Part shown: positions 53,149-60,718 of the stretch, piece after piece
Position numbering within the stretch: the first letter of the stretch is position 1
Layout: every line of letters starts with the position of its first letter
Assembly: GCF_918698155.1 (NCBI RefSeq)
Contig: NZ_CAKKLX010000008.1
Coordinates: forward strand, 1 to 64,000
Length of the DNA stretch: 64,000 bases
Origin: Roseomonas sp. CECT 9278
GTDB lineage: Bacteria; Pseudomonadota; Alphaproteobacteria; Acetobacterales; Acetobacteraceae
Direction: 5' to 3'
Made by a program: the position numbers and the translations under genes
The notes under the pieces: model-generated
What the model was told of the DNA's origin: nothing
Seen by the model: only the letters and a program-made list of their open reading frames with translations
The model's database searches: none

Positions 53149-53738
53149 TGCACGACACCACCGCGCTGCTGCTGTGCGACCTGCAGAACGACTTCATCCA
53201 CCCGGACGGCGCCTATGGCCGCGCCGGGCAGTCGGCGCCGGCCATCGCAGCACTTCCGGCGCGCCTGAAGCCGCTGGCCGATGCGCTGCGCGCGAAGGGT
53301 GGCTGGATCGTCTCCACGCATTTCACGCTGGTGCCGGGGAAGGGGGGCGAGCCTTTCATCGCCGACCACCTGCGTGCCCTGCGGCCCTTCCTGTGCAAGG
53401 GCGATTTCGCACCGGGGTCATGGGGGCATGGGCTGGTGGACAACCTGGCGCCATCGGACCTGGCGGTGGAGAAGCTCGGCTACGACGCCTTCTGGAACAC
53501 ACGACTGGAATGGGTGCTGCGCCGTGCGGGCGTGCGGCGGCTGCTGGTGGCGGGCATCGTCACCAATGGCGGTGTCGCCTCCACCGTGCGCGGCGCGCAT
53601 GTGCGGGAATTCGACGTGACGGTGTTGGAGGACGGCTGCGCCGCCTTCACCGACGCGCTGCACCAGGCCGCGATCGAGGGGCTGCGCCCGGTCGCCGGTA
53701 TGACCACCGTGGCGGCCGCGATCGCCGCGCTGGGCTGA
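53148..53738 (+). CDS. isochorismatase-family hydrolase lacking the catalytic cysteine
   Basis: 196 aa from ATG 53148 (GTG 53145 just before it is in frame). The fold is clear: Asp11 in LLLCDLQNDF and Lys109 in VEKLGYDAFWNT, two members of the usual Asp-Lys-Cys triad. The third position, normally Cys in nicotinamidase-type amidases, is Gly142 in GIVTNGGVAST. True isochorismatases also have Gly there and hydrolyse a vinyl ether without a covalent intermediate. It could therefore be an isochorismatase-like or non-amidase enzyme; an inactive relative is also possible. Coupling to the Liv transporter suggests that it acts on the imported compound. Confidence 0.88.
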   Translation: MHDTTALLLCDLQNDFIHPDGAYGRAGQSAPAIAALPARLKPLADALRAKGGWIVSTHFTLVPGKGGEPFIADHLRALRPFLCKGDFAPGSWGHGLVDNLAPSDLAVEKLGYDAFWNTRLEWVLRRAGVRRLLVAGIVTNGGVASTVRGAHVREFDVTVLEDGCAAFTDALHQAAIEGLRPVAGMTTVAAAIAALG

Positions 53739-53745
53739 GCGCCGG

Positions 53746-54699
53746 TCAGTCCACCCGCGCACCCGAAGCCCGCACCACCTCGGCCCAGCGCGCGATCTCG
53801 GCCCCGACGAAGGCGGTGTATCCGGCGCGCGAGAGCGGTGGCGACTGCGCGCCGATCTCGGCGCGGCGCAGCGCCACATCCGGCGCCGCGAGCGCGGCCA
53901 GCGCCTCGGCGTGCAGCCTGTCCGCCACCGGCGCGGGCAGGCCCGCAGGCCCTGACAGCCCGAACCAGGTCGAGGCCACCAGGTCGGGGAAGCCCTGCTC
54001 CACGATGGTCGGCACATCCGGCCAGCCGGGGATGCGCTGCGCGCTCATCACCGCCAGGATGCGCACGCGCTCGTTGCGCCCGGCCTCCTGCAGGGTGGTG
54101 ATCATGCCTTCGATCTGGTTGGCGACGATGTCGTTGAAGGCGGGGCCGCTGCCACGATAGGGCACGTGCGTCAGGTCGATGTTCGCCAGTCGCTTGAAAA
54201 GTTCCTGCGTGACGTGGCTGGATGACCCGTTGCCCGGCGAGGCCACCCGCACGCCACCAGGGTCGCGCCGCGCGGTGGCGATGAAATCCGCCACGCTGCG
54301 TTCCGGCCGTGCCGCATTCACGATCAGCACGTTCGGGATGGCCGCCAGCAGCGCGACATGCGTGAAGTCGCGCATCGCGTCATAGGGCAGGGCGCGATAG
54401 ACGCTCGGCCCCACGCCATGGCTGGCGATGTTCGAAACCACCAGCGTGTGCCCATCGGGCGTGCTCTTTGCCACGAAGTCGCTGCCGACCGTGCCGCCGG
54501 CCCCGGCGCGGTTCTCGACCACCACGGCCTGGCCCAGCGCGATCCCCATGCGCTGCGCCACCAGCCGCGCGACCACGTCGGTCGCGCCGCCCGGCGGGAA
54601 GGGCACCACCAGGCGCACCGGGCGGCTCGGCGCCCAGGGCGTCGCCTGCGCGATCGCCGGCGTGGCGAGCAGGGAGGCAAGAACCGCACGGCGCTTCAT
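53746..54699 (-). CDS. Bug/TctC-family periplasmic solute-binding protein
   Basis: 317 aa from ATG 54699, with AAGGGT upstream; ATG 54714, overlapping the upstream monooxygenase stop as ATGA, is an alternative. The signal peptide ends PAIAQA. Hallmarks: RPVRLVVPFPPGGATDVVARL, VVVENRAGAGGTVG, DGHTLVVSN, HVPYRGSGPAFNDIVANQ and GWPDVPTIVEQGFPDL. Probably co-transcribed with the FAD monooxygenase gene upstream, so the ligand may be an aromatic or other organic acid that the enzyme hydroxylates. No TctAB permease is adjacent. Confidence 0.9.
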   Translation of the reverse strand: MKRRAVLASLLATPAIAQATPWAPSRPVRLVVPFPPGGATDVVARLVAQRMGIALGQAVVVENRAGAGGTVGSDFVAKSTPDGHTLVVSNIASHGVGPSVYRALPYDAMRDFTHVALLAAIPNVLIVNAARPERSVADFIATARRDPGGVRVASPGNGSSSHVTQELFKRLANIDLTHVPYRGSGPAFNDIVANQIEGMITTLQEAGRNERVRILAVMSAQRIPGWPDVPTIVEQGFPDLVASTWFGLSGPAGLPAPVADRLHAEALAALAAPDVALRRAEIGAQSPPLSRAGYTAFVGAEIARWAEVVRASGARVD

Positions 54700-54710
54700 G
54701 GCAGGACCCT

Positions 54711-55919
54711 TCATTCGACGGTGGCGGCGGCGCGCAGGCCATTGATCATGGATGACCGCAGCAAATGGTCGCGCGCGCGGACCGGATCGCCCGCGGTGGC
54801 CTGCATCTCGGCCAGCAGGACAGCGCGCCGGGCGGGATCGCGTTCGCGCATCCGCGCACGGTTGCGGTCGGCCTGGGCGATGATCTCGCGCTCGGCGATC
54901 GGCCGGCGGCGGCGGGTGTAGCGATCGAGATGCACGGCCTGCGCTTCCCCCTGCCACACCGGCACCAGGTGCGCGGCGAGTTCGAACGCATCATGGATGC
55001 CGCCGTTCATGCCCATCCCGCCCGAGGGCGAATTGAGATGCGCCGCGTCGCCCGCCAGCAGCATCCGTCCGCGCCGGTAATCCTGCACGATGCGCTGGTG
55101 GATGCGATACGGCCGCAGGTCCGGCACGTCATACGGCGTGGGCTTCGGATGGATCGCCTGCAGTTTGCGCTCGATCGCCTCGGGCGTCAGCGCCGCCTGC
55201 ACATCCTCGTCCGGCGCGGTGTGCAGGCTGGCGCGCCACTTCCCCGGGACATGCAGCAGCGAGAAGGTGCCCGAGAAGGCCGGGTGCTCCGTCCAGACGT
55301 AGTTGACGTTGGACAGGCCCGCGAAGACCGCGCCGAAGTCGAATGGCGTGGTCGCGAGGATGGTGGTCTCGGGATAGGTGTCGCCGGCGAAGGGCATGTC
55401 CATGGCACGGCGCACGACGGATCGCGCGCCGTCGCAGCCGACCACGAAGGCGGCGCGGAAGGGGTCGAAGCCGCGGCAGCCGACCAGCACGCCGGCGTCA
55501 TCCTGCACCAGCGTCTCCACGGCGCAGCCGAAGCGCGGCAGCGCCTGCGGATGCTGAGCCGCGAGCCGCGCCAGCACCAGGCGTGACAGCTTCCATTGCT
55601 CCGCCTGCAGCCGGTACGGATGCGCCGTGTCGGGCGCGATCACGCCGAGGTCGAAGACCGCCCGCGCGCCATCCTCGTGCCGGCGGATCTGCCAGGTCGG
55701 GCCGACCAGCCCCTGCGCGACCAGCGGCGCCGCCAGCCCCAGCCCGTCCAGCATGTCGAGCGTGGGCGGATGGAAGGTGGAGGCGCGCAGCTCCTCGCTG
55801 ATGTCGGCCTCGGCTTCCAGAAGCGCCACCGGCACGCCCGCGCGCGCCAGCAGCAGCGCCAGTACCAGCCCGACCGGGCCGGCGCCGATGATGGCGATCG
55901 GGTCGCGTTCTGTCGGCAT
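54711..55919 (-). CDS. FAD-dependent aromatic hydroxylase-type monooxygenase
   Basis: 402 aa from ATG 55919. Class A flavoprotein monooxygenase: dinucleotide motif GAGPVG at 12-17 in IAIIGAGPVGLVLALLLARA, DG motif in VVGCDGARSVVRRAM, and the second FAD motif GDAAHLNSPSGGMGMNGGIHD. It belongs with the PHBH/UbiH/MhpA group, which hydroxylates aromatic or quinone-like substrates using NAD(P)H and oxygen. Downstream on the same strand is a Bug binding protein, and the divergent gene is a racemase-fold protein. Confidence 0.9.
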   Translation of the reverse strand: MPTERDPIAIIGAGPVGLVLALLLARAGVPVALLEAEADISEELRASTFHPPTLDMLDGLGLAAPLVAQGLVGPTWQIRRHEDGARAVFDLGVIAPDTAHPYRLQAEQWKLSRLVLARLAAQHPQALPRFGCAVETLVQDDAGVLVGCRGFDPFRAAFVVGCDGARSVVRRAMDMPFAGDTYPETTILATTPFDFGAVFAGLSNVNYVWTEHPAFSGTFSLLHVPGKWRASLHTAPDEDVQAALTPEAIERKLQAIHPKPTPYDVPDLRPYRIHQRIVQDYRRGRMLLAGDAAHLNSPSGGMGMNGGIHDAFELAAHLVPVWQGEAQAVHLDRYTRRRRPIAEREIIAQADRNRARMRERDPARRAVLLAEMQATAGDPVRARDHLLRSSMINGLRAAATVE

Positions 55920-55989
55920 CCATCTATCCTCTGCTGCGCGCTGCGGGCATATCGCGCGGTGCGCGGATGGCGTGAAGGGGGCGAAGGCA

Positions 55990-56766
55990 ATGGCGGTCGA
56001 ATACGGTCCGGATGGGTTGCTTGGCGTTCTGACGCCGCAGGCGAATACTACCGTCGAACCCGAATTCGCCATCCTGCTGCCGCCGCGCATGGCGATGCTG
56101 AATGCGCGCCTGACCAGCCCGAAGCCGACCATCGCGGCACGGCTGGTGGACTATGTCGACGGCCTGGATGTCGCGGCGACGCAATTCGCCAATGCGCCGG
56201 TCGGTGCCATCGCCTTCGCCTGCACCGGCGCATCCTACCTCGTGGGTGCCGCGGCAGAGGATGCGGCGGTGGCGCGGCTGGAAGCGCGGACCGGCCAGCC
56301 CTTCATCACCGCCGCGCGCGCGGTCTGCGACGCCCTCGGCGCACTTGGCGCGCGGCGCATCGGGCTGGTCTCGCCCTATCCGCCAGACCTGACCGAGGCC
56401 TCGGCCGCCTACTGGCGTGCGCGCGGCTTCACGGTGGCGCGCATCGTGGCCGCGGCCGCGCCGGACGCCGCCTTCCACCCGATCTACGCCATGTCCGCCG
56501 GCAGTGCGGCAGAGGCGCTGGGCGGCATGGCAGGGGCCGGGGTGGACGCCATCATCATGCTCGGCACCGGCATGCCCACGCTCGGGCCGATCCTGGACAG
56601 GCCGGCGGTGGATGGCGCGCCGGTGCTGTCGTGCATGACGGCGATCGCCTGGCGCTGCGTGATCGCGCTGCGCGGCGATGCGCCGGACGGCGCGGAGCTG
56701 CGCGGCTGGATCCAGGGCCAGGGCTGGCGCACCCGCTACGCGCAGCGCATGACGATACCGGCCTGA
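55990..56766 (+). CDS. Asp/Glu racemase-fold protein (maleate isomerase/arylmalonate decarboxylase-like)
   Basis: 258 aa from ATG 55990, after a purine-rich GAAGGGGGCGAAGG. N-terminal GVLTPQANTTVEPEFAILLP and the loop AFACTGASYL with Cys78 match the maleate isomerase/AMDase group of the Asp/Glu/hydantoin racemase superfamily. The second cysteine expected around 192 (after the IIML strand) is replaced by Gly (IIMLGTGMP). With a single active-site Cys it is not a standard racemase; a decarboxylase or isomerase acting on a dicarboxylate is plausible. Divergent from the flavin monooxygenase and convergent with the nitrile-hydratase-like fusion. Confidence 0.82.
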   Translation: MAVEYGPDGLLGVLTPQANTTVEPEFAILLPPRMAMLNARLTSPKPTIAARLVDYVDGLDVAATQFANAPVGAIAFACTGASYLVGAAAEDAAVARLEARTGQPFITAARAVCDALGALGARRIGLVSPYPPDLTEASAAYWRARGFTVARIVAAAAPDAAFHPIYAMSAGSAAEALGGMAGAGVDAIIMLGTGMPTLGPILDRPAVDGAPVLSCMTAIAWRCVIALRGDAPDGAELRGWIQGQGWRTRYAQRMTIPA

Positions 56767-56792
56767 GGCGGCGGGCGGCGCCGGACATCGCG

Positions 56793-57785
56793 TCAGGGAT
56801 GGCGCGCGGGCGCAACGCCGATCATCGAATCCCGGCTCACCAATGTCGCGAGCCGCGCCTCGTCCCAGCCTTGCGTCCCCGCCGGGCGCGCCGGCACCAC
56901 CAGGTAGCGCAGCTCGGCATTGCTGTCGTGGACGCGCAGCTCGACATCCTCGGCCAGCACGGTGCCGAATTCCGCCAGCACGCCGCGCGGGTCGCGCACC
57001 GCGCGTGCCCGGTATGCGCGCGACTTGTACCAGGCCGGCGGCCGCCCCAGCACGCTGCGCGGGTAGCAGGAACACAGCGTGCAGACGACCAGGTGGTGCA
57101 GGCGGTCGGTGTTGAACAGCGCGGTCAGCACGGTGTCGCCGCGCGCCAGGCCCAGTTCCTCGACGGCGTCGCCGGCGCTGGCGGCCAGCCGCGCCGCATA
57201 GGCCGGGTCCGCCCAGGCCTTCGCCACCACCCGCGCGCCGTTATGGGCGCCGCGTGCATCCATGCGCTCGATCTCCGTGCGGATGTCCTCCGCCGTGATG
57301 ATGCCGCGCGCGACCAGCAGGTTGCGCATCGCCATGCCGCGCAGGCGCAGCGGCGAGATCTCGGTGATCCCCGCGTCGTCGTCCGCCTGATAGGGATGAT
57401 CGTCGTGATCATGGTGATGATCATGGTCGTGGTGGTGGTGATGCCCGGCCGGCTCGCCCTCGACACGGTGCGCGCCGGCCTCGCGCAGCCGCGCCTCCTC
57501 CGCCTCGAATTCGGCGAGGCTGATCACGCCCTTCTGCTGGACCATGGTCGACACGCCATGGATCCACCGCTCGTAGTAGGGCGTGCCCCAGTAGGTCTCG
57601 GAATCGAGGCTCTCCTGGATGTGGCGGTTCTCATCGGTGGTGAAGATACGCCGCGTGCGGTCGGCCAGCAGGATGCGCATCGCGTCGGCCTCCTTTTCCC
57701 AATGGGCGGCCTGGTGTTCCGTCTGGTCGATCGGGCCGTCGAAGCGGCCGCCGACATCGTGCGGCGCGTGGTCATGGTCGGTCAT
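56793..57785 (-). CDS. fused nitrile hydratase/thiocyanate hydrolase-type protein with His-rich linker
   Basis: 330 aa from ATG 57785, with GGAGG six bases upstream. Residues 1 to ~105 match the N-terminal helical half of the nitrile hydratase beta subunit (HDVGGRFDGPIDQTEH, YYERWIHGVSTMVQQKGVI). Residues 115-130 are a His/Asp run with 11 His. Residues ~135-330 are a catalytic alpha/gamma-type subunit with the metal claw C235-T-L-C238-S-C240. Thr in CTLCSC indicates cobalt. The claw is followed by YPRSVLGRPPAWYKSRAYRAR and VSRDSMIGVA. The SH3-like second half of a normal beta subunit is missing, as in the split subunits of thiocyanate hydrolase. It hydrates a nitrile or thiocyanate. No separate activator gene is adjacent; the linker may deliver the metal. 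Confidence 0.88.
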   Translation of the reverse strand: MTDHDHAPHDVGGRFDGPIDQTEHQAAHWEKEADAMRILLADRTRRIFTTDENRHIQESLDSETYWGTPYYERWIHGVSTMVQQKGVISLAEFEAEEARLREAGAHRVEGEPAGHHHHHDHDHHHDHDDHPYQADDDAGITEISPLRLRGMAMRNLLVARGIITAEDIRTEIERMDARGAHNGARVVAKAWADPAYAARLAASAGDAVEELGLARGDTVLTALFNTDRLHHLVVCTLCSCYPRSVLGRPPAWYKSRAYRARAVRDPRGVLAEFGTVLAEDVELRVHDSNAELRYLVVPARPAGTQGWDEARLATLVSRDSMIGVAPARHP

Positions 57786-57882
57786 GCAATCCTCCGGATG
57801 GCCCATGGTGCCAGCAGGATCGGCGTCTCGACAGGGGGCGCCGCGGCCAGCATCCTCCGGCCACCGACCGGGAGAGCCAACC

Positions 57883-58872
57883 ATGACGACAATGACACGA
57901 CGCGCCGCGCTGGGCCTGGCGGGCGCGGCCATCGCCGCCGGCACGGCGCGCGCGCAGCCCGCCTGGCCGGCGCGCGACCTGCGCCTGGTCTGTCCCTTCC
58001 CGCCGGGCGGCACCACCGACGTGGTCGCGCGCCTGATGGCCGCGGCGATGCGCGAGCCGCTCGGCCGCGTCATGGTGGTCGAGAACCAGCCGGGTGCGGG
58101 CAGCACGCTCGCCGCCGGCCGTTTCGCGCGCGAGGGCGACGACCACGCGCTGTTCCTCAGCCAGATCGCATCGCACGCGATCGGCCCCGCGCTCTATCCC
58201 AACCTGCCCTATGACCCGGAAGCGGATTTCCGCGCCGTGACGCTGCTGGTGACGGTGCCCAACGTCATCGTCGCGAACCCGCGCAAGGTGCCCGATGGCG
58301 ACATCCGCGCCTTCCTGCGCGCGGCGCGCGCCACGCCCAACGAACGCAACTTCGCCTCGGCGGGCAATGGCACCTCCACGCATCTGAGCGGCGAACTGAT
58401 CGGCCAGCTGGCCGGCGCGCGGCTGACGCATGTGCCCTATCGCGGTGCCGGGCCGGCCATGACGGCGGTCATCTCGGGCGAGGTGGACACGCTGATCGAC
58501 AACCTGCCGACCGCCCTGCCGCAGATCCGCGCCGGCACTGTGCGGGCGCTCGCCGTCACGGCGCGCACGCGCGTGCCGGACCTGCCGGACGTGCCGGCGC
58601 TGTCGGAACTCGGCGCCGAATTCGGCCTGGACGGGTTCGAGGCCGAGGCCTGGTTCGGCCTGCACACGCACAAATCCGCCTCGGATCCGGTGGTCGCGCG
58701 CATGGCGGCCGCGGCGCAGGCGGCGCTGGCCGACCCCGCGGTGCGGCGGCAACTGGCCGAGCGCGGCACCACGCCGCGCGGTGGCCCGCCGGCGGACTAC
58801 GCCGCGCTGGTGACCAGCGAGCGCGCCCGCTGGCGGCGCGTGGTGCGCGACGGCAACGTCCGCGCCGATTGA
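57883..58872 (+). CDS. Bug/TctC-family periplasmic solute-binding protein
   Basis: 329 aa from ATG 57883 with GGGAGAG upstream. A twin-arginine-like start (MTTMTRRAALGLAGAAIAAG) ends ARAQP. Hallmarks: RDLRLVCPFPPGGTTDVVARLM, VVENQPGAGSTLAAG, HVPYRGAGPAMTAVISGEVDTL and VPDLPDVPALSELGAEF. It is divergent from the nitrile-hydratase-like fusion and runs toward the RraA and thioesterase genes, so its ligand may be a substrate of this small catabolic cluster. Confidence 0.9.
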   Translation: MTTMTRRAALGLAGAAIAAGTARAQPAWPARDLRLVCPFPPGGTTDVVARLMAAAMREPLGRVMVVENQPGAGSTLAAGRFAREGDDHALFLSQIASHAIGPALYPNLPYDPEADFRAVTLLVTVPNVIVANPRKVPDGDIRAFLRAARATPNERNFASAGNGTSTHLSGELIGQLAGARLTHVPYRGAGPAMTAVISGEVDTLIDNLPTALPQIRAGTVRALAVTARTRVPDLPDVPALSELGAEFGLDGFEAEAWFGLHTHKSASDPVVARMAAAAQAALADPAVRRQLAERGTTPRGGPPADYAALVTSERARWRRVVRDGNVRAD

Positions 58873-58974
58873 TGCGGCCGGCCGTTCCGCGCGCCGTCCG
58901 CAGCCCTCGGCACGGCCCCCTTTGACCGAAGCTGCCGGGCGGTCGATGCTGTCGCCAACGGAGGAATCATCGCC

Positions 58975-59679
58975 ATGCCCTATCCCTTCACCGCGGCTGA
59001 TCTTGAAGCCCTGCGCGAGTGGGACACGCCCACCATCTGCAACGCGCTGGAGGTCGTGGCCCCGCATCGCCGCGGCTACGGCTTCACCGTGCGGCCGATG
59101 ACCGCGGTGTTTCCGAAGCTGAAGCCGATCTGCGGCCTGGCACGCACCGGCACGCAGCGCGCCGCCTTCCCCTCGGGCCGCAGCAAGGATGCCGACAAGG
59201 CCACGCGCATCGCCTGGTACAGCTACGTCGCGGATGCCGAGCTGCCGACCGTGGTCTGCCTGCAGGACCTCGATGACACGCCCGGCGTCGGCGCCTTCTG
59301 GGGCGAGGTGAATTCCGCCGTGCATCTGGGCCTCGGTGCGCAGGGCGTCGTGACCAACGGGTCGGTGCGCGACCTGGACATGTTCGCGCCGGGCTTCCAG
59401 GGCATCGCCGGCGTGGTGAACCCCTCGCACGCGCACGTCCACATCGTCGCGGTGAACGTGGATGTCACGATCCACGGCATGCAGGTGAAGAACGACGACG
59501 TGGTGCATGCCGACCTGCACGGTGCCGTGGTCATCCCGCATGACGTGGTGACCAGGATCCCCGCCGCGATCGACCTGCTGACGCGCAAGGAGAAGGTGAT
59601 CCTCGACATGGCGCGTTCGCGCGGCTTCAACATCGAGAAGCTGAAGCAGGCCCTCGCGCAGTCCGAGGACATCCACTGA
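58975..59679 (+). CDS. RraA-family aldolase/decarboxylase-like protein
   Basis: 234 aa from ATG 58975 (GGAGGAAT upstream). RraA fold: DTPTICNALE at the start, WGEVNSAVHLGLGAQGVVTNGSVRDLD, and HADLHGAVVIPHDVV near the end. GSVRD supplies the Arg-Asp pair used with Mg in 4-hydroxy-4-methyl-2-oxoglutarate/4-carboxy-4-hydroxy-2-oxoadipate aldolases. A long insertion around 60-85 is unusual. Likely a class II pyruvate aldolase or oxaloacetate decarboxylase in aromatic or dicarboxylate breakdown, not the RNase E regulator itself. Confidence 0.85.
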   Translation: MPYPFTAADLEALREWDTPTICNALEVVAPHRRGYGFTVRPMTAVFPKLKPICGLARTGTQRAAFPSGRSKDADKATRIAWYSYVADAELPTVVCLQDLDDTPGVGAFWGEVNSAVHLGLGAQGVVTNGSVRDLDMFAPGFQGIAGVVNPSHAHVHIVAVNVDVTIHGMQVKNDDVVHADLHGAVVIPHDVVTRIPAAIDLLTRKEKVILDMARSRGFNIEKLKQALAQSEDIH

Positions 59680-59705
59680 GCACACCGCGCACGCCGCTGT
59701 GTTCC

Positions 59706-60119
59706 GTGCTGCCCGGGTGGGTCGACCACTATGGGCACATGAACCTGGCCTACTACCTGGTGGGCTTCGACCTGGCGACGGACGCGCTGTGGCCGTCGCT
59801 GGGGCTGGGGCCTGCGTTCCACGCGCGCGGCCTCGGCACCTTCGCCGCCGAATCCTGGCAGGCCTACAATCGCGAGGTGACCGAGGGCGCGCCGCTCGCC
59901 TTCGACAGCGAGGTGCTGGCCCATGACGCCAAGCGCCTGCTGTGCCGCCACACCATGTTCCACGCCACCGAAGGCTGGCAGGCGGCGGAGAACGAGGTGC
60001 TGTACCTCTGCATGGACCTCGGTGCGCGCCGCGTGGGCGCCTGGCCGGAGGATGTGCTGGCACGCTTCGCCGAACGCGCCAGGGGCGGTGCGCCGAAGCG
60101 GCTGGCGTTGAAACGCTGA
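59706..60119 (+). CDS. hotdog-fold acyl-CoA thioesterase (4-HBT type)
   Basis: 137 aa from GTG 59706. LPGWVDHYGHMNLAYYLVGFD at the very start is the active-site motif of 4-hydroxybenzoyl-CoA-type thioesterases (W-x-D-x-x-GHMN), followed by NREVTEGAPLAFDSEVLAHDAKRL. A GTG start leaves almost no residues before the motif. A CTG at 59676 overlaps the upstream stop as CTGA, lies six bases after GAGGA and would add a ten-residue N-terminus, so it may be the true start. It probably hydrolyses a short or aromatic acyl-CoA. Co-transcribed with the RraA-type gene. Confidence 0.82.
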   Translation: MLPGWVDHYGHMNLAYYLVGFDLATDALWPSLGLGPAFHARGLGTFAAESWQAYNREVTEGAPLAFDSEVLAHDAKRLLCRHTMFHATEGWQAAENEVLYLCMDLGARRVGAWPEDVLARFAERARGGAPKRLALKR

Positions 60120-60162
60120 CGCCTCCGCGGGCCGGGCGGCGAACACACCGCCCGCACCGGGG

Positions 60163-60648
60163 TCAGTTCAACCGGTCGCGGATCCGCTCGATCCCCGCCT
60201 CGGCGCATTGGTCATCCAGGTGGCCGCCGGGCGCGCCGCCTACGCCGATGGCGCCGACCACGTCCTCCCCGGCGCGGATCGGGATGCCGCCGCCCACCAC
60301 CAGGAAGCCCTCGATATCGGGCAGCCGCGCCGCGGCGGGGTTGGTGCGCACCGTCTCCAGGATCTGCGTGGTGTTCGCGCGCATGCTGGCGGCCGTGTAG
60401 GCCTTGGCGCGCGCGGATGCGATGGTGTGCGGCCCGGCGCCGTCGGCGCGCAGCAGCGCGCGCAGCACGCCCGACCGATCGACCACCGCCGCCGTCACGC
60501 GAAACCCGCGCCCGGCGCAGGCCTCGACCGCCGCCGCCACGGCTTCGGCCGCCAGCCCGGCGCTGAGGGTGCGTTCCGTGACCAGCCCCTGCGCGCCGGC
60601 AGGAAGCGGAGCGATGGCAAGGCCGACAAGCAGAAGCAGACGACGCAT
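60163..60648 (-). CDS. secreted HbpS/GlcG-family protein
   Basis: 161 aa from ATG 60648. A signal peptide (LLLLVGLAIAPLPAGAQG) precedes a GlcG/HbpS (DUF336) domain: GFRVTAAVVDRSGVLRALLRADG, SARAKAYTAASM, and GGGIPIRAGEDVVGAIGVGGAPGG. Family members bind heme or corrinoid-like cofactors or act as accessory proteins near catabolic genes. Secretion is consistent with a heme-binding or sensing role. Convergent with the thioesterase gene; 70 bases downstream of the amidohydrolase gene on the same strand. Confidence 0.87.
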   Translation of the reverse strand: MRRLLLLVGLAIAPLPAGAQGLVTERTLSAGLAAEAVAAAVEACAGRGFRVTAAVVDRSGVLRALLRADGAGPHTIASARAKAYTAASMRANTTQILETVRTNPAAARLPDIEGFLVVGGGIPIRAGEDVVGAIGVGGAPGGHLDDQCAEAGIERIRDRLN

Positions 60649-60718
60649 CGAGGCACCCTTTCGGCGCGCGGTGATGCGCCGGATGTTGCGCCGCTCCGCC
60701 ACGGGCGGGAAGGGGGCA

